From a virus, in IMG/VR virus record IMGVR_UViG_3300042569_002815, positions 1 through 64,000 of that record: a stretch of DNA of 64,000 nt, one strand, 5' to 3'. Within the stretch, counting starts at the first letter, position 1. The number at the start of each line of letters is the position of its first letter. The notes beneath the pieces were generated by a model. That model saw only the letters and a list, made by a program, of their open reading frames with translations. It did not search any database and was not told the origin of the DNA. Below, piece by piece: positions 50,323-57,846 of the stretch. The position numbers and the translations under genes were made by a program.

Positions 50323-50342
50323 AAGCTGCCCGAAAGCAGCTT
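50323..50342 (-). terminator. Terminator of the lysis cassette
   Basis: Stem AAGCTGC / GCAGCTT (7 bp) with a 6-nt loop and a minus-strand run of T. It lies 37 nt after the stop of the spanin-like gene. Confidence 0.85.
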
Positions 50343-50378
50343 ATTTAGAGTTGGAGCTCTAGGTTCCAAAGGAATCCT

Positions 50379-50918
50379 TTATTGTTTTTTCTTCTCAATA
50401 TCAGAAGAAATTTTCTTTTTAAGTTGTTTAATTGAATTTAAGGCTTTACTATTATCAGGTCTTGTCTCAATTATAGTTGGTTCAGGTTCATCTGGTATTA
50501 TTGAATATGCAACTTGAATAGTATCTTCAGTTGAGCTAGGCGAGCGTCTTATCATTCGATTGCTAGTTTCTGCTCGTTTCTCAGTTCTAGTAATAGTGGT
50601 TTGTCCACGTTCCATTTCAATTTCAATTGAAGTAATAATGCCAAGAATTTCCTTTTCTTTTGCAATTAAGTCATTTGTACAGCTACGTTGATTGTCTAAT
50701 ACTTGTTGTGTTAATTCTCCAACTCGTGAATTTAATTCAAAGATTTCAGTTTTTTGACGATTTACCTTAAGGTTGAGTTCGTCATGATCCATTGTAACAC
50801 TATCAAATAGGCGTGGGCCAACTGTCATTAGTGTTATAGCAATTAGTAAAAATACCAGGGCAAAAAGTCTCTGCCCTGGCGTAATTGTAGTTAATATGTC
50901 TTTAATGTACTTAATCAT
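50379..50918 (-). CDS. Spanin-like membrane protein with periplasmic coiled coil
   Basis: 179 residues: one N-terminal membrane helix (~18-36, L-F-A-L-V-F-L-L-I-A-I-T-L-M) followed by a long coiled coil and a polar C-terminus. This is the topology of an inner-membrane spanin (Rz). It is the last gene of the lysis-type cassette. No separate outer-membrane partner is nested in it; the lipoprotein at 59041 could be one. Call by topology and position only. Confidence 0.5.
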   Translation of the reverse strand: MIKYIKDILTTITPGQRLFALVFLLIAITLMTVGPRLFDSVTMDHDELNLKVNRQKTEIFELNSRVGELTQQVLDNQRSCTNDLIAKEKEILGIITSIEIEMERGQTTITRTEKRAETSNRMIRRSPSSTEDTIQVAYSIIPDEPEPTIIETRPDNSKALNSIKQLKKKISSDIEKKKQ

Positions 50919-51511
50919 TATACAATATCCTTAGACTCAATTAGAGTGTAAGTAAATGATTTACCGTGAATCCCTGCAGCTTTTCTACAGAGAGCCATAA
51001 AATCTTCAAACTCAGCCGCCTTTTTAAATACTTGACATCCTTCTGACCAGTTTTCTACATAGGTAGAATCTGCTCCAGCTTTATGGATGTTAATACCAAA
51101 AATACCTTCTTGAATTTTGTTTTCATCGTATTCTAGATCTTTGTCTGCATCACGATATACTTTTACAGGTTTTTGTTGCTTAAGAGCTTCATACTTACCT
51201 TGGTGTAAACCTAGTGTATGCGAACCTCTATATTGACCTTCAACAAGTCTAGCAACTCCTGCTGCATTATGGTATTCCATAACACCCTTTTTACCTGGAT
51301 CGGTTGTGGCCATCCAGCAATGAGATTTCCATTCGCCTCCTAGTTTATATGATACTGTAATGCAATCATCGAATGCATTTGTAACTTTTTGACCAGTTGC
51401 TGAATTTCTAACTCCAACAATATTAAGATCATAGTCCTTTGCACCTTCAAACCAAACATATCCCTTTGATTTTACTGCATTTTCAATCTGTTCTCTAGTG
51501 TAACAACTCAT
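50918..51511 (-). CDS. Putative L,D-transpeptidase-like (YkuD-type) cell-wall protein
   Basis: 197 residues. The C-terminal part has G-I-N-I-H-K-A-G then W-S-E-G-C-Q-V-F, the His and Ser-x-Gly-Cys spacing of a YkuD-like Cys active site. There is no signal peptide, so it would depend on holin release, as T4-type lysozymes do. Its start lies 18 nt after the Ala-rich gene and its stop overlaps the spanin-like gene by 1 nt. A cell-wall role is inferred from motif and neighbours. Confidence 0.5.
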   Translation of the reverse strand: MSCYTREQIENAVKSKGYVWFEGAKDYDLNIVGVRNSATGQKVTNAFDDCITVSYKLGGEWKSHCWMATTDPGKKGVMEYHNAAGVARLVEGQYRGSHTLGLHQGKYEALKQQKPVKVYRDADKDLEYDENKIQEGIFGINIHKAGADSTYVENWSEGCQVFKKAAEFEDFMALCRKAAGIHGKSFTYTLIESKDIV

Positions 51512-51529
51512 AATTTAAAAAATTTATTT

Positions 51530-52774
51530 TTATCTAAACCAATTTTTAGGATTGGCTTTCTTTGCGGCCTTTTCTAATTCTCTAGCGGCTTTATTTGCTG
51601 CATCTTCTGCCGCTCTTGCTGCTTGTTCAGCAGCTCGCTTAGTTGCTTCAGCTGCGCGTTGAGCTTCTACTGCAGCAACTCTAGCTGCCTCATCTGCTAC
51701 TCGTTTAGCCTCAGCAGCTTGTCTTTCAATTTCTCTAGCTGCAGCTGCTGCTTGTTCATCAGCAATACGTTTAGCTTCTGCTGCTTGCTTTCTAGCTTCT
51801 TCGGCTGCAGCCTTTGCAATACGATCCGCTTCTTCCGCGGCTCTTTGTGCTTCAGCTGCGGCAAGTTCTGCTGCTTTCTTAGCTTCCTCAGCCGCGATTT
51901 CAGCTTGTTTATGAGCCTCTTCTGCTGCTGCTTTTGCAATTTCATCTGCATTATTTGCAAGATCAATTGCTGGATTTAAGTCTAAATCAACATTAATATC
52001 AGCATCCAAACCTACTAATAAGGCGGCTTCTCCACTAATACCAATTGAAACTTCTCCATCATTATATGTTGCATGAGCTTCACCTTCAACTCCAACCTGA
52101 ACTCCGATACTTGCACCAACTTCAGCGCTTGCATCCGCATTACCAATTGGAGTATCAATACCAGCAGATCCGCCAGCTTCAACTCCTGCTCCAGCTCCAG
52201 CCATTGCGCCACCACCTACGTCAACTCCATGCTCTCCAACTGAGGCATGTCCTTCAACTCCAGCATGTGCTTCAGCATAAGCTCCAGCATGACCTTCAGC
52301 GTCTGCTCCAACTTTAACTTCTCCAAGTGGAGTGTCTAATCCAGCTTCAGCATGGGCTTCAGCGCTAGCTTCAACTTCTACCCTAGCATCAACGCTAGCT
52401 CCAGCTTCGACTACTGCATCTGTTCCATTCCAACCTGCTTGGGCATGAGCTTCAGCATTTGCTTCTGCGCTTGCATGAGCCTCTGCATGAGCATCTGTTT
52501 CAGCTTCAACACTTACTCCTCCACCTAGTTCTTGACTAGCATGAGCTTCAGCGTTTGTTTCTGCTGATACTTCGGCACTTACGTGAGCCTCAGCTCCAGC
52601 ATATGCCATTCCACCATCAATACCAGCTTCAGCACTTGCGCTTGCTTCAGCGTGTGCATCGTATGAGGCATCAGCGCTTGCGCCAACTTCTTCATTACCA
52701 GTTTGTGTAGATACTGAATCAGAAATTTCTACTGAAACTTCTGCCTCTACCTTAACTTCTTGAGTGTTTTCCAT
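51530..52774 (-). CDS. Ala/Glu/His-rich low-complexity protein with C-terminal coiled coil
   Basis: 414 residues. Residues ~30-260 are built from irregular A-E-A-H-A-S-A-E-A and V-E-A-G-A-S-type units that favour beta or polymeric folding. Residues ~285-400 are a long A-E-E-A-x-K-x-A coiled coil. The last motif is P-K-N-W-F-R. The strand is also open in other frames because of low complexity, but those are shadows. It lies in the lysis cassette between a membrane protein and the YkuD-like gene. Function unknown. Confidence 0.65.
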   Translation of the reverse strand: MENTQEVKVEAEVSVEISDSVSTQTGNEEVGASADASYDAHAEASASAEAGIDGGMAYAGAEAHVSAEVSAETNAEAHASQELGGGVSVEAETDAHAEAHASAEANAEAHAQAGWNGTDAVVEAGASVDARVEVEASAEAHAEAGLDTPLGEVKVGADAEGHAGAYAEAHAGVEGHASVGEHGVDVGGGAMAGAGAGVEAGGSAGIDTPIGNADASAEVGASIGVQVGVEGEAHATYNDGEVSIGISGEAALLVGLDADINVDLDLNPAIDLANNADEIAKAAAEEAHKQAEIAAEEAKKAAELAAAEAQRAAEEADRIAKAAAEEARKQAAEAKRIADEQAAAAAREIERQAAEAKRVADEAARVAAVEAQRAAEATKRAAEQAARAAEDAANKAARELEKAAKKANPKNWFR

Positions 52775-52782
52775 TTTTTATA

Positions 52783-53067
52783 TTATTTGTTTTTTAACTC
52801 TTGAATTGCATCTTCAACATACTTATCGCGTTGATCCTGTAAATACTTGATTCGTTCTAGCATATCTTCCTTATCTTCCTTTGCTGTTTGTTGAATATAA
52901 GTTTTTTGTTCTTCGTACAGCTTTTGCCAATATGCAACACGCTCTTCCATCATTACGCCCTGATACCAAATAACACCTACCATCAATATAATAGTAAAGG
53001 ATTGTTCCTTTAGCTTTGAAAAGAATGTATCAGCAAATCCACTAACTGGACTCTGGTTTTCTGCCAT
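52783..53067 (-). CDS. Holin-like small membrane protein
   Basis: 94 residues from ATG 53067; an upstream ATG at 53091 overlaps the SpeD-like gene. One membrane helix (~22-38, F-T-I-I-L-M-V-G-V-I-W-Y) is followed by a charged coiled coil to the end. A single membrane helix with a cytoplasmic or periplasmic coil fits a pinholin or a spanin. It is adjacent to other lysis genes. Confidence 0.45.
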   Translation of the reverse strand: MAENQSPVSGFADTFFSKLKEQSFTIILMVGVIWYQGVMMEERVAYWQKLYEEQKTYIQQTAKEDKEDMLERIKYLQDQRDKYVEDAIQELKNK

Positions 53068-53074
53068 TAGATTT

Positions 53075-53458
53075 TTATCTTTTTCCTTCATGAACCACCT
53101 TTAATCCATGGTTTCGGTCAATATACATGTATTCACATGACACTAAACCAAATTGTTCAAAGTGATCTAAAACTTCATCTGCTGAAAATTCAGAACAAGA
53201 GTAAATATCAAATTGAAAAAATGCTGGGTCGGCTTTATCCCAAACGTGAATGGCTGCATGTGATGTAGCTAAGGTAACTGTACCAGTAATACCTTCATTG
53301 CCAGGTTCATCTACATAAATTGAAGTTGGACCGGCTACAACAACCATTCTTACTTTTTTAACAAGATCAGTTAGCCACTGATTTAAAATATCTTCATCTT
53401 TTGGAGGGTTTTGGATATAGCCTCTTACCAAAAGATGAAGATGATTAGGAGTGAACAT
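53075..53458 (-). CDS. speD: S-adenosylmethionine decarboxylase-like (SpeD family)
   Basis: 127 residues. The pattern L-A-T-S-H-A-A-I-H-V-W-D and F-D-I-Y-S-C-S matches the SpeD proenzyme: the pyruvoyl-forming Ser precedes His, and a catalytic Cys follows in the Y-S-C segment. In bacterial SpeD the residue before the Ser is Glu; here it is Thr, so self-cleavage is uncertain. SpeD makes decarboxylated AdoMet for spermidine. T4-like cyanophages carry speD-like genes. Its place among lysis genes is unusual. Confidence 0.72.
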   Translation of the reverse strand: MFTPNHLHLLVRGYIQNPPKDEDILNQWLTDLVKKVRMVVVAGPTSIYVDEPGNEGITGTVTLATSHAAIHVWDKADPAFFQFDIYSCSEFSADEVLDHFEQFGLVSCEYMYIDRNHGLKVVHEGKR

Positions 53459-53476
53459 TTTAAAATTCCTCGAAAA

Positions 53477-54313
53477 TTATTTTAATAGATTGTAATATTC
53501 GTTAAAGTGTTTAATACGATCATCAAGACCAATTGTACCACCATTAACTCTTTTAGTTACAGCAGTAACGGTTGCAGTATCTGCACCTTTATCGCAAATT
53601 GACCAAAGTTTATTTGAATCAAAAAAGAATGCTGCAGAAGCTAAAGGATATTTAGTTGCAACTAGGTCTGGATTAGCTACAGTATCTTCACCAATAAACT
53701 TAGCGAAATTTGTGTAGTTTGATTTTCCAGTTAATTGAATATAACCACGACCGCGGAATTTGAAACCATCTTTAGATGCTTCATTACCATTACCCATACG
53801 ATCTGCATAAACTCTTGAAGCAATTTTCTCAGGATTACGAGCATAAGACTCATTTAGGTTACCTGGGAAATATTTACCAAAGATTTTTTTAAGACCATCT
53901 GCTGAATAATTAACATTTTCGCTAACGGCTTTAAATCCGCCACTTTCGTGACCACACTGTGCTAAGAAGTGAGCTAAACGCAAAGGAGTAGTAATATTAA
54001 ATTTAGCAGCAGTATCAGGAATTTGCGCAAGAACTGCATCTGGTACATGACCTTTAAGCGCAGCTAATTTAAAAGAAGATGGTGGAATTGCGGCAGCAGG
54101 GGCTGCAGCTACAGGAGCAGCTGATTCGCTAATACCTAATTTTGCAAGTGTAGCAGGTCCAGCAATACCATCAGCAGTAAGACCGTTTGCGGTTTGCCAT
54201 GCTTTTAATTTTGCTTCTGTACCAGGACCAAATGATCCATCGGCACCTGCACCTAATTTTTCTTGAAGTTTTTTAACTAAGTCTCCGGTAGAACCGATTT
54301 TAAGTACTGACAT
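53477..54313 (-). CDS. Endolysin: peptidoglycan-binding domain plus GH19 chitinase-like lysozyme
   Basis: 278 residues. Residues 1-60 are a PG_binding_1 domain (G-S-T-G-D-L-V-K-K-L-Q-E-K-L, then D-G-I-A-G-P-A-T). After a Pro/Ala linker, ~95-278 are GH19: A-H-F-L-A-Q-C-G-H-E-S-G-G-F with the catalytic Glu at ~127, and F-R-G-R-G-Y-I-Q-L-T-G near 195. No signal peptide, so it needs a holin. It is the main muralytic enzyme of the cassette. Confidence 0.93.
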   Translation of the reverse strand: MSVLKIGSTGDLVKKLQEKLGAGADGSFGPGTEAKLKAWQTANGLTADGIAGPATLAKLGISESAAPVAAAPAAAIPPSSFKLAALKGHVPDAVLAQIPDTAAKFNITTPLRLAHFLAQCGHESGGFKAVSENVNYSADGLKKIFGKYFPGNLNESYARNPEKIASRVYADRMGNGNEASKDGFKFRGRGYIQLTGKSNYTNFAKFIGEDTVANPDLVATKYPLASAAFFFDSNKLWSICDKGADTATVTAVTKRVNGGTIGLDDRIKHFNEYYNLLK

Positions 54314-54324
54314 TTTGTTAAGTT

Positions 54325-54720
54325 TTATTTTTTAAAGAATAATTCAAAGATGATTCCAATAAGTGCAGCGAAAATAATCCACATTGCTTTGTTAATACCG
54401 TCTTTCCACTTATTAACTTCATTAAGCACTTCAAACTTTTCGCGCATGCTTTTTTCATTATCCTCTCTAAATTGAGTGTTTTTGTTTACTCTAACTACAA
54501 CTCCTGTTTCAGGGTCAAGTAGGAGTTTTTTAATTTGACTAATGTCATCATGCAACTTTTCGTGAGATTCCTCAATTGCCTCAACCTTTTCTTGAATAAT
54601 CTTTAGTTCACCATTGGGCATATGCTTACGGATATGGTCCAGTGCACCAAGGATTTCGTCCATCATTTGGCTAACCTCTTCGTTATTGCTTTTTCGACGT
54701 CTGATAGGCTGATCTGACAT
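54325..54720 (-). CDS. C-terminal membrane-anchored coiled-coil protein, holin-like
   Basis: 131 residues. A charged coiled coil (~15-105) leads to one C-terminal membrane helix (~113-128, A-M-W-I-I-F-A-A-L-I-G-I-I). This tail-anchored layout occurs in some phage holin or antiholin candidates. Position next to the endolysin is suggestive. It could also be an unrelated membrane protein. Confidence 0.5.
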   Translation of the reverse strand: MSDQPIRRRKSNNEEVSQMMDEILGALDHIRKHMPNGELKIIQEKVEAIEESHEKLHDDISQIKKLLLDPETGVVVRVNKNTQFREDNEKSMREKFEVLNEVNKWKDGINKAMWIIFAALIGIIFELFFKK

Positions 54721-54741
54721 TTACTGTGTTCTAATTTTTTA

Positions 54742-54981
54742 TTAAGCTGTAGGTTCTTCTAGCATTTGAAGACCTTCTTCCCCTTGACCAGGTTCAACTG
54801 CAGGCTGTTCCATACTAGGTGCCATAGCTGGTTCAGCTTGAGGCATCATAGGCTCTTCCATTGGTTGCTCTTGAGCAATTGGCATCTCTGGTTGCATCTC
54901 TGGTTGCATAGCTGGCATTGCATCAACTTGAGGTTGATCTTTTGCTACGAACTCATCGAAACTCATGATACGATTATCCAT
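54742..54981 (-). CDS. Met/Pro/Glu/Gln-rich late protein with targeting-like N-terminus
   Basis: 79 residues. The leader M-D-N-R-I-M-S-F-D-E-F-V resembles the packaging peptide. The rest is a Q-P-E-M/P-x-M low-complexity run (M-Q-P-E-M-Q-P-E-M-P) with no hydrophobic core. A TATAAATAA late promoter lies 21 nt before the ATG. Function unknown. Confidence 0.62.
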   Translation of the reverse strand: MDNRIMSFDEFVAKDQPQVDAMPAMQPEMQPEMPIAQEQPMEEPMMPQAEPAMAPSMEQPAVEPGQGEEGLQMLEEPTA

Positions 54982-55001
54982 TGTTTTCGGTTTTATTTTT
55001 G

Positions 55002-55010
55002 TTATTTATA
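55002..55010 (-). promoter_or_regulatory. Late promoter upstream of the lysis cassette
   Basis: Minus-strand TATAAATAA, an exact T4 late core, 21 nt before the ATG at 54981 and directly after the upstream terminator. It can drive the whole 54981-50379 run. Confidence 0.75.
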
Positions 55011-55026
55011 CGCCAGGAAAAAAGAA

Positions 55027-55046
55027 AAAGGGCCGAATGGCCCTTT
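55027..55046 (-). terminator. Terminator after the 127-residue late gene
   Basis: Perfect 8-bp stem AAAGGGCC / GGCCCTTT with a 4-nt loop and a minus-strand T-rich tail, 24 nt after the stop at 55070. Confidence 0.85.
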
Positions 55047-55069
55047 AAAAAATGTTGATTTGTGTAATA

Positions 55070-55453
55070 TTAGAATCCTTGTTCACGACGTAATTGATCT
55101 TCATCGTGATCCATTTGAATTTTAGTCATTCTGTCCATTTCCTCATCACTAATAGATTTATTAAATACAATTCTAGGGTACCAATATCTATCATCATCAC
55201 TATCAAATTCATTATATGATTGATCTTTGTCAACTGAATATCCTTGAGATTCAACCCATTGCATCATTTGCGAAAATTCTTCAGGATGAATATCGCCTCT
55301 AACCTGAATAGTAATTTTACCATGAGTAGAATAAGTATCAGAATAAGCTCTAACACCAAATTGCTCGCTAAAGTCCTTACCTAATTGTTCTTCTTGATAT
55401 TCTCCATATGATTCGTTAACATATTGACTAAATGGTTTAATGTGTTTTGACAT
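55070..55453 (-). CDS. Late protein with strong targeting-like N-terminus
   Basis: 127 residues from the ATG at 55453. The leader M-S-K-H-I-K-P-F-S-Q-Y-V-N-E is nearly identical in layout to that of the 130-residue protein at 58391. The mature part is acidic alpha/beta (Y-S-V-D-K-D-Q-S-Y-N-E-F-D-S-D-D-D). Single-gene transcript with late promoter 20 nt upstream and a terminator downstream. Function unknown. Confidence 0.68.
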   Translation of the reverse strand: MSKHIKPFSQYVNESYGEYQEEQLGKDFSEQFGVRAYSDTYSTHGKITIQVRGDIHPEEFSQMMQWVESQGYSVDKDQSYNEFDSDDDRYWYPRIVFNKSISDEEMDRMTKIQMDHDEDQLRREQGF

Positions 55454-55472
55454 TATTTGCAAATAATTTTTA

Positions 55473-55481
55473 TTATTTATC
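55473..55481 (-). promoter_or_regulatory. Late promoter of the 127-residue gene
   Basis: Minus-strand GATAAATAA, 20 nt before the ATG at 55453. Confidence 0.7.
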
Positions 55482-55491
55482 TAAAAAGAAA

Positions 55492-55517
55492 AAAGGAGAA
55501 TCTTTCGATTCTCCTTT
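55492..55517 (-). terminator. Terminator after tRNA-Ser
   Basis: Perfect 11-bp stem AAAGGAGAATC / GATTCTCCTTT, GAAA tetraloop on the minus strand, followed by T residues. It starts 2 nt after the tRNA 3' end. Confidence 0.9.
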
Positions 55518-55518
55518 G

Positions 55519-55603
55519 CGGAGGCGGTAGGATTCGAACCTACGGAACCTTTCAGTTCAACAGTTTTCAAGACTGCCGCGATCGACCACTCTGCCACACC
55601 TCC
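55519..55603 (-). tRNA. tRNA-Ser (TGA)
   Basis: Minus strand. Acceptor GGAGGTG/CGCCTCC, anticodon loop CTTGAAA with TGA, a long variable arm, and T-loop TTCGAAT. Discriminator G, no encoded CCA. It reads UCA, a codon common in this AT-rich genome. Confidence 0.93.
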
Positions 55604-55616
55604 AATTAAATATAAC

Positions 55617-55844
55617 TTACCTATTTACTATCATTTCATGCATTCGGTTAAGATCAGAGTTATCATATATTAGGATCTTTTCATCTCCAACTCGACCGAC
55701 TGCCCTTAATCCGCAACCTTCACAAATAATTCCGTCTTGATAGTGTTCATCCATCAGACTACCAAAAATTTGATCTGTGTCGATGTCTGGTGGAAACTCA
55801 TCTCCCCACATTTCAGGGGCGCATTTATCACAAAATTCTGCCAT
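55617..55844 (-). CDS. Small zinc-ribbon-like protein
   Basis: 75 residues with two Cys pairs, C-D-K-C near 5-8 and C-E-G-C near 41-44, compatible with one zinc ribbon. Acidic elsewhere. It ends 13 nt before the tRNA-Ser on the same strand. Function unknown. Confidence 0.6.
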   Translation of the reverse strand: MAEFCDKCAPEMWGDEFPPDIDTDQIFGSLMDEHYQDGIICEGCGLRAVGRVGDEKILIYDNSDLNRMHEMIVNR

Positions 55845-55847
55845 AGT

Positions 55848-55952
55848 TTAAAATTTACCCCATTGGGATTTATGTCTATTTTCTTCGGCTATCTTGAATC
55901 CAAGTAGAATCTCTTTAACGATAGCTTTAATTTTAGTTATTATATTTTTCAT
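55848..55952 (-). CDS. Small basic 34-residue protein
   Basis: Short ORF in an otherwise empty gap. It reads M-K-N-I-I-T-K-I-K-A-I-V-K-E-I-L-L-G-F-K and ends W-G-K-F. One amphipathic helix. Its ATG overlaps the stop of the IMPDH-like gene by 4 nt and its stop is close to the zinc-ribbon gene, which supports it. Function unknown. Confidence 0.5.
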   Translation of the reverse strand: MKNIITKIKAIVKEILLGFKIAEENRHKSQWGKF

Positions 55953-57022
55953 AATAGGTGAGGTTTTGCTTCTGTTTGACCAGCATTAGTTATTTGTACC
56001 CATTTTGGATGGAAAGTTGCAAGCGATTCTGCTCCGGCATAAGAAAGAGCAGATTTTACTCCATCAATTAGGCCTTCTACAATAAACTTAACTCCGCCTT
56101 TAAAAGGAACAATAGTAGATTCTCCTTCAACATTACGCTGAGCTTGACCGTGAACTGTTTTAGTTTCTAATGAGGCTGCTCCTCTATATCGCTTATACAA
56201 ACCAGTTGACTTTTCAACAATTTGACCTGGACTTTCTGAAGTTCCAGCTAGGAGAGAGCCTAACATTACTGTACTTGCGCCTAGTGCTAGGGCTTTTGCA
56301 ATATCTCCGCTAGTTTTAATTCCGCCGTCTGCCATTACTGGAGTTTTTGCAACTGCAACAATATCATTAACACAGGTTACGTTTGGAATTCCAAATCCAG
56401 TTTTAATTCGCGTTGTGCAAAGGGATCCTCCACCAATTCCAACTCGCAAACCATCTGCTCCCCATGATTCTAAATCTTGAGCTGCTTCTGCAGTTGCAAT
56501 ATTTCCTGCAATAATATCAACATGTTCTGGTAAATTTTCTTTACACCATTCAATCATGGACTTTACATTTTTGTGATGGCCGTGTGCAACATCAATTAAG
56601 AGGATATTTGCACCAGCTTCCACTAGTGCTTTAGCTCTATCCATATCGCTTGCCATTACTCCGATTGCTGCCATAATTGGAACCTGTTTAATTTCAGCGT
56701 GCCAATCATCATACATAACTCCCCAATCTTCGTATGGTCCACCAAATCCATCGCCATAAATTTTATGACTTAGCAGTTTAACCTGTTTAGCCTGCTCTTC
56801 AATTGGCATAAATCTGTGAATACAGCCGACTCCTCCTAAAAGAAACATTCTAAATGCCATTTCCAATTCGCACACAGTGTCCATTGGCGAAGCAACTAGA
56901 GGTCGCATTAAACCATAGCGGCGACTTACTAGAGTTTGTAAGTTAATGTTTTGACGACTTGAAACCTCTGAATAACCAGGTACAAGTTGAATATCGTCAT
57001 ATGTAAGGGCAATGCTATTCAT
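55949..57022 (-). CDS. IMP dehydrogenase/GMP reductase-like enzyme without CBS domains
   Basis: 357 residues from ATG 57022. TIM-barrel with L-T-Y-D-D-I-Q-L-V-P-G near the N-terminus, G-G-G-S-L-C-T-T-R-I-K-T-G (catalytic Cys and following TTR) near 205, M-A-D-G-G-I-K-T-S-G-D-I, S-T-V-M-L-G-S-L-L-A-G-T and a flap Y-K-R-Y-R-G. The flap is IMPDH-like, whereas the absence of CBS domains and the length also fit GMP reductase. It would supply or interconvert guanine nucleotides. It overlaps the phosphoesterase stop by 8 nt. Confidence 0.8.
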   Translation of the reverse strand: MNSIALTYDDIQLVPGYSEVSSRQNINLQTLVSRRYGLMRPLVASPMDTVCELEMAFRMFLLGGVGCIHRFMPIEEQAKQVKLLSHKIYGDGFGGPYEDWGVMYDDWHAEIKQVPIMAAIGVMASDMDRAKALVEAGANILLIDVAHGHHKNVKSMIEWCKENLPEHVDIIAGNIATAEAAQDLESWGADGLRVGIGGGSLCTTRIKTGFGIPNVTCVNDIVAVAKTPVMADGGIKTSGDIAKALALGASTVMLGSLLAGTSESPGQIVEKSTGLYKRYRGAASLETKTVHGQAQRNVEGESTIVPFKGGVKFIVEGLIDGVKSALSYAGAESLATFHPKWVQITNAGQTEAKPHLL

Positions 57023-57752
57023 TATCTGTAAATTTAATAAAGGTGATTTCATTTGTTTCGGGATTCCAGTCAAATGTTACTGGTTTGTTAGCATATTCGT
57101 AATATTCATTTAAGATTGATGCATTAAACCAGTGAGTGTGTCCATCAAACTTGTAACCAAATCCTCCATGGATATGACCACAAACATGAATTTTAGGTTT
57201 GCGTTCAGCTGTATCAATATGATTTCTCAAAAGTGGACAACCTAAATTTGGTTCGTTATATGGAGGACCACTCGTATCTAAATGACCTTGTGCAGGACCG
57301 TGTGTAACCAAAATATCAGTATCTTCTGGAATAGCTGCCCATTTAGCAGCTAACTCTTCTCCTTGACGAGGAAGATTAAATGCCCAGTGATGGAATTCTG
57401 GTTGCCAAGGGCTACCATAGATTTTAGCAGTTTTTACATTTGCATCATGCGCATCTCTATCTCCAACGATAATCCAATCGTCTTGCAAATAATCAATCCA
57501 CTTATAAGAGCGAACAATCTCCATTGATTTCTCTGGAAAATCTTCAAACATTCTGTCATGATTTCCTGCAATAAACACCTTATGGTCGTATTGGTCTAAC
57601 CCATCAAACCATTTACAAAAACTTGTAATGTCTGGCGCATTTCTTCCAGAGTTCATAATATCTCCAGCATGGATTAGTAAGTCTCCACCTGGTAAATCAT
57701 GGGTTACCTCATGGTGTTTTGTGTGCGTGTCGCTAATTAGTGTAATTCTCAT
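57015..57752 (-). CDS. Calcineurin-like metallophosphoesterase
   Basis: 245 residues with the full motif set: I-S-D-T-H near 6, G-D-L-L-I-H-A-G-D near 25, F-I-A-G-N-H-D near 62, T-H-G-P-A near 140, and C-G-H-I-H-G near 188. Small single-domain enzyme, substrate unknown. It follows a terminator and a TATAAT-type promoter with a 30-nt leader. It is distinct from the gp47 nuclease at the start of the window. Confidence 0.88.
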   Translation of the reverse strand: MRITLISDTHTKHHEVTHDLPGGDLLIHAGDIMNSGRNAPDITSFCKWFDGLDQYDHKVFIAGNHDRMFEDFPEKSMEIVRSYKWIDYLQDDWIIVGDRDAHDANVKTAKIYGSPWQPEFHHWAFNLPRQGEELAAKWAAIPEDTDILVTHGPAQGHLDTSGPPYNEPNLGCPLLRNHIDTAERKPKIHVCGHIHGGFGYKFDGHTHWFNASILNEYYEYANKPVTFDWNPETNEITFIKFTDNE

Positions 57753-57780
57753 TGATTGATTCTTTCTTATTTTTTACTTA

Positions 57781-57792
57781 ATACTATTATAC
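57781..57792 (-). promoter_or_regulatory. TATAAT promoter of the phosphoesterase/IMPDH operon
   Basis: Minus-strand GTATAATAGTAT, 29 nt before the ATG at 57752, and immediately after the U-tract of the upstream terminator. Confidence 0.6.
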
Positions 57793-57796
57793 AAAA

Positions 57797-57821
57797 AAAG
57801 AGCAGTGATTATCTGCTCTTT
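57797..57821 (-). terminator. Terminator after the 185-residue gene
   Basis: Perfect 9-bp stem AAAGAGCAG / CTGCTCTTT, 7-nt loop, seven T on the minus strand. Confidence 0.9.
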
Positions 57822-57846
57822 CTTATATCTTCTATGTTTAATTTGG

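Noticed and set aside
51623-51979. Plus-strand open frames through the Ala-rich gene
   Set aside because: They are low-complexity complements of the GCT/GCA codon-rich minus gene with no start signal or family resemblance.
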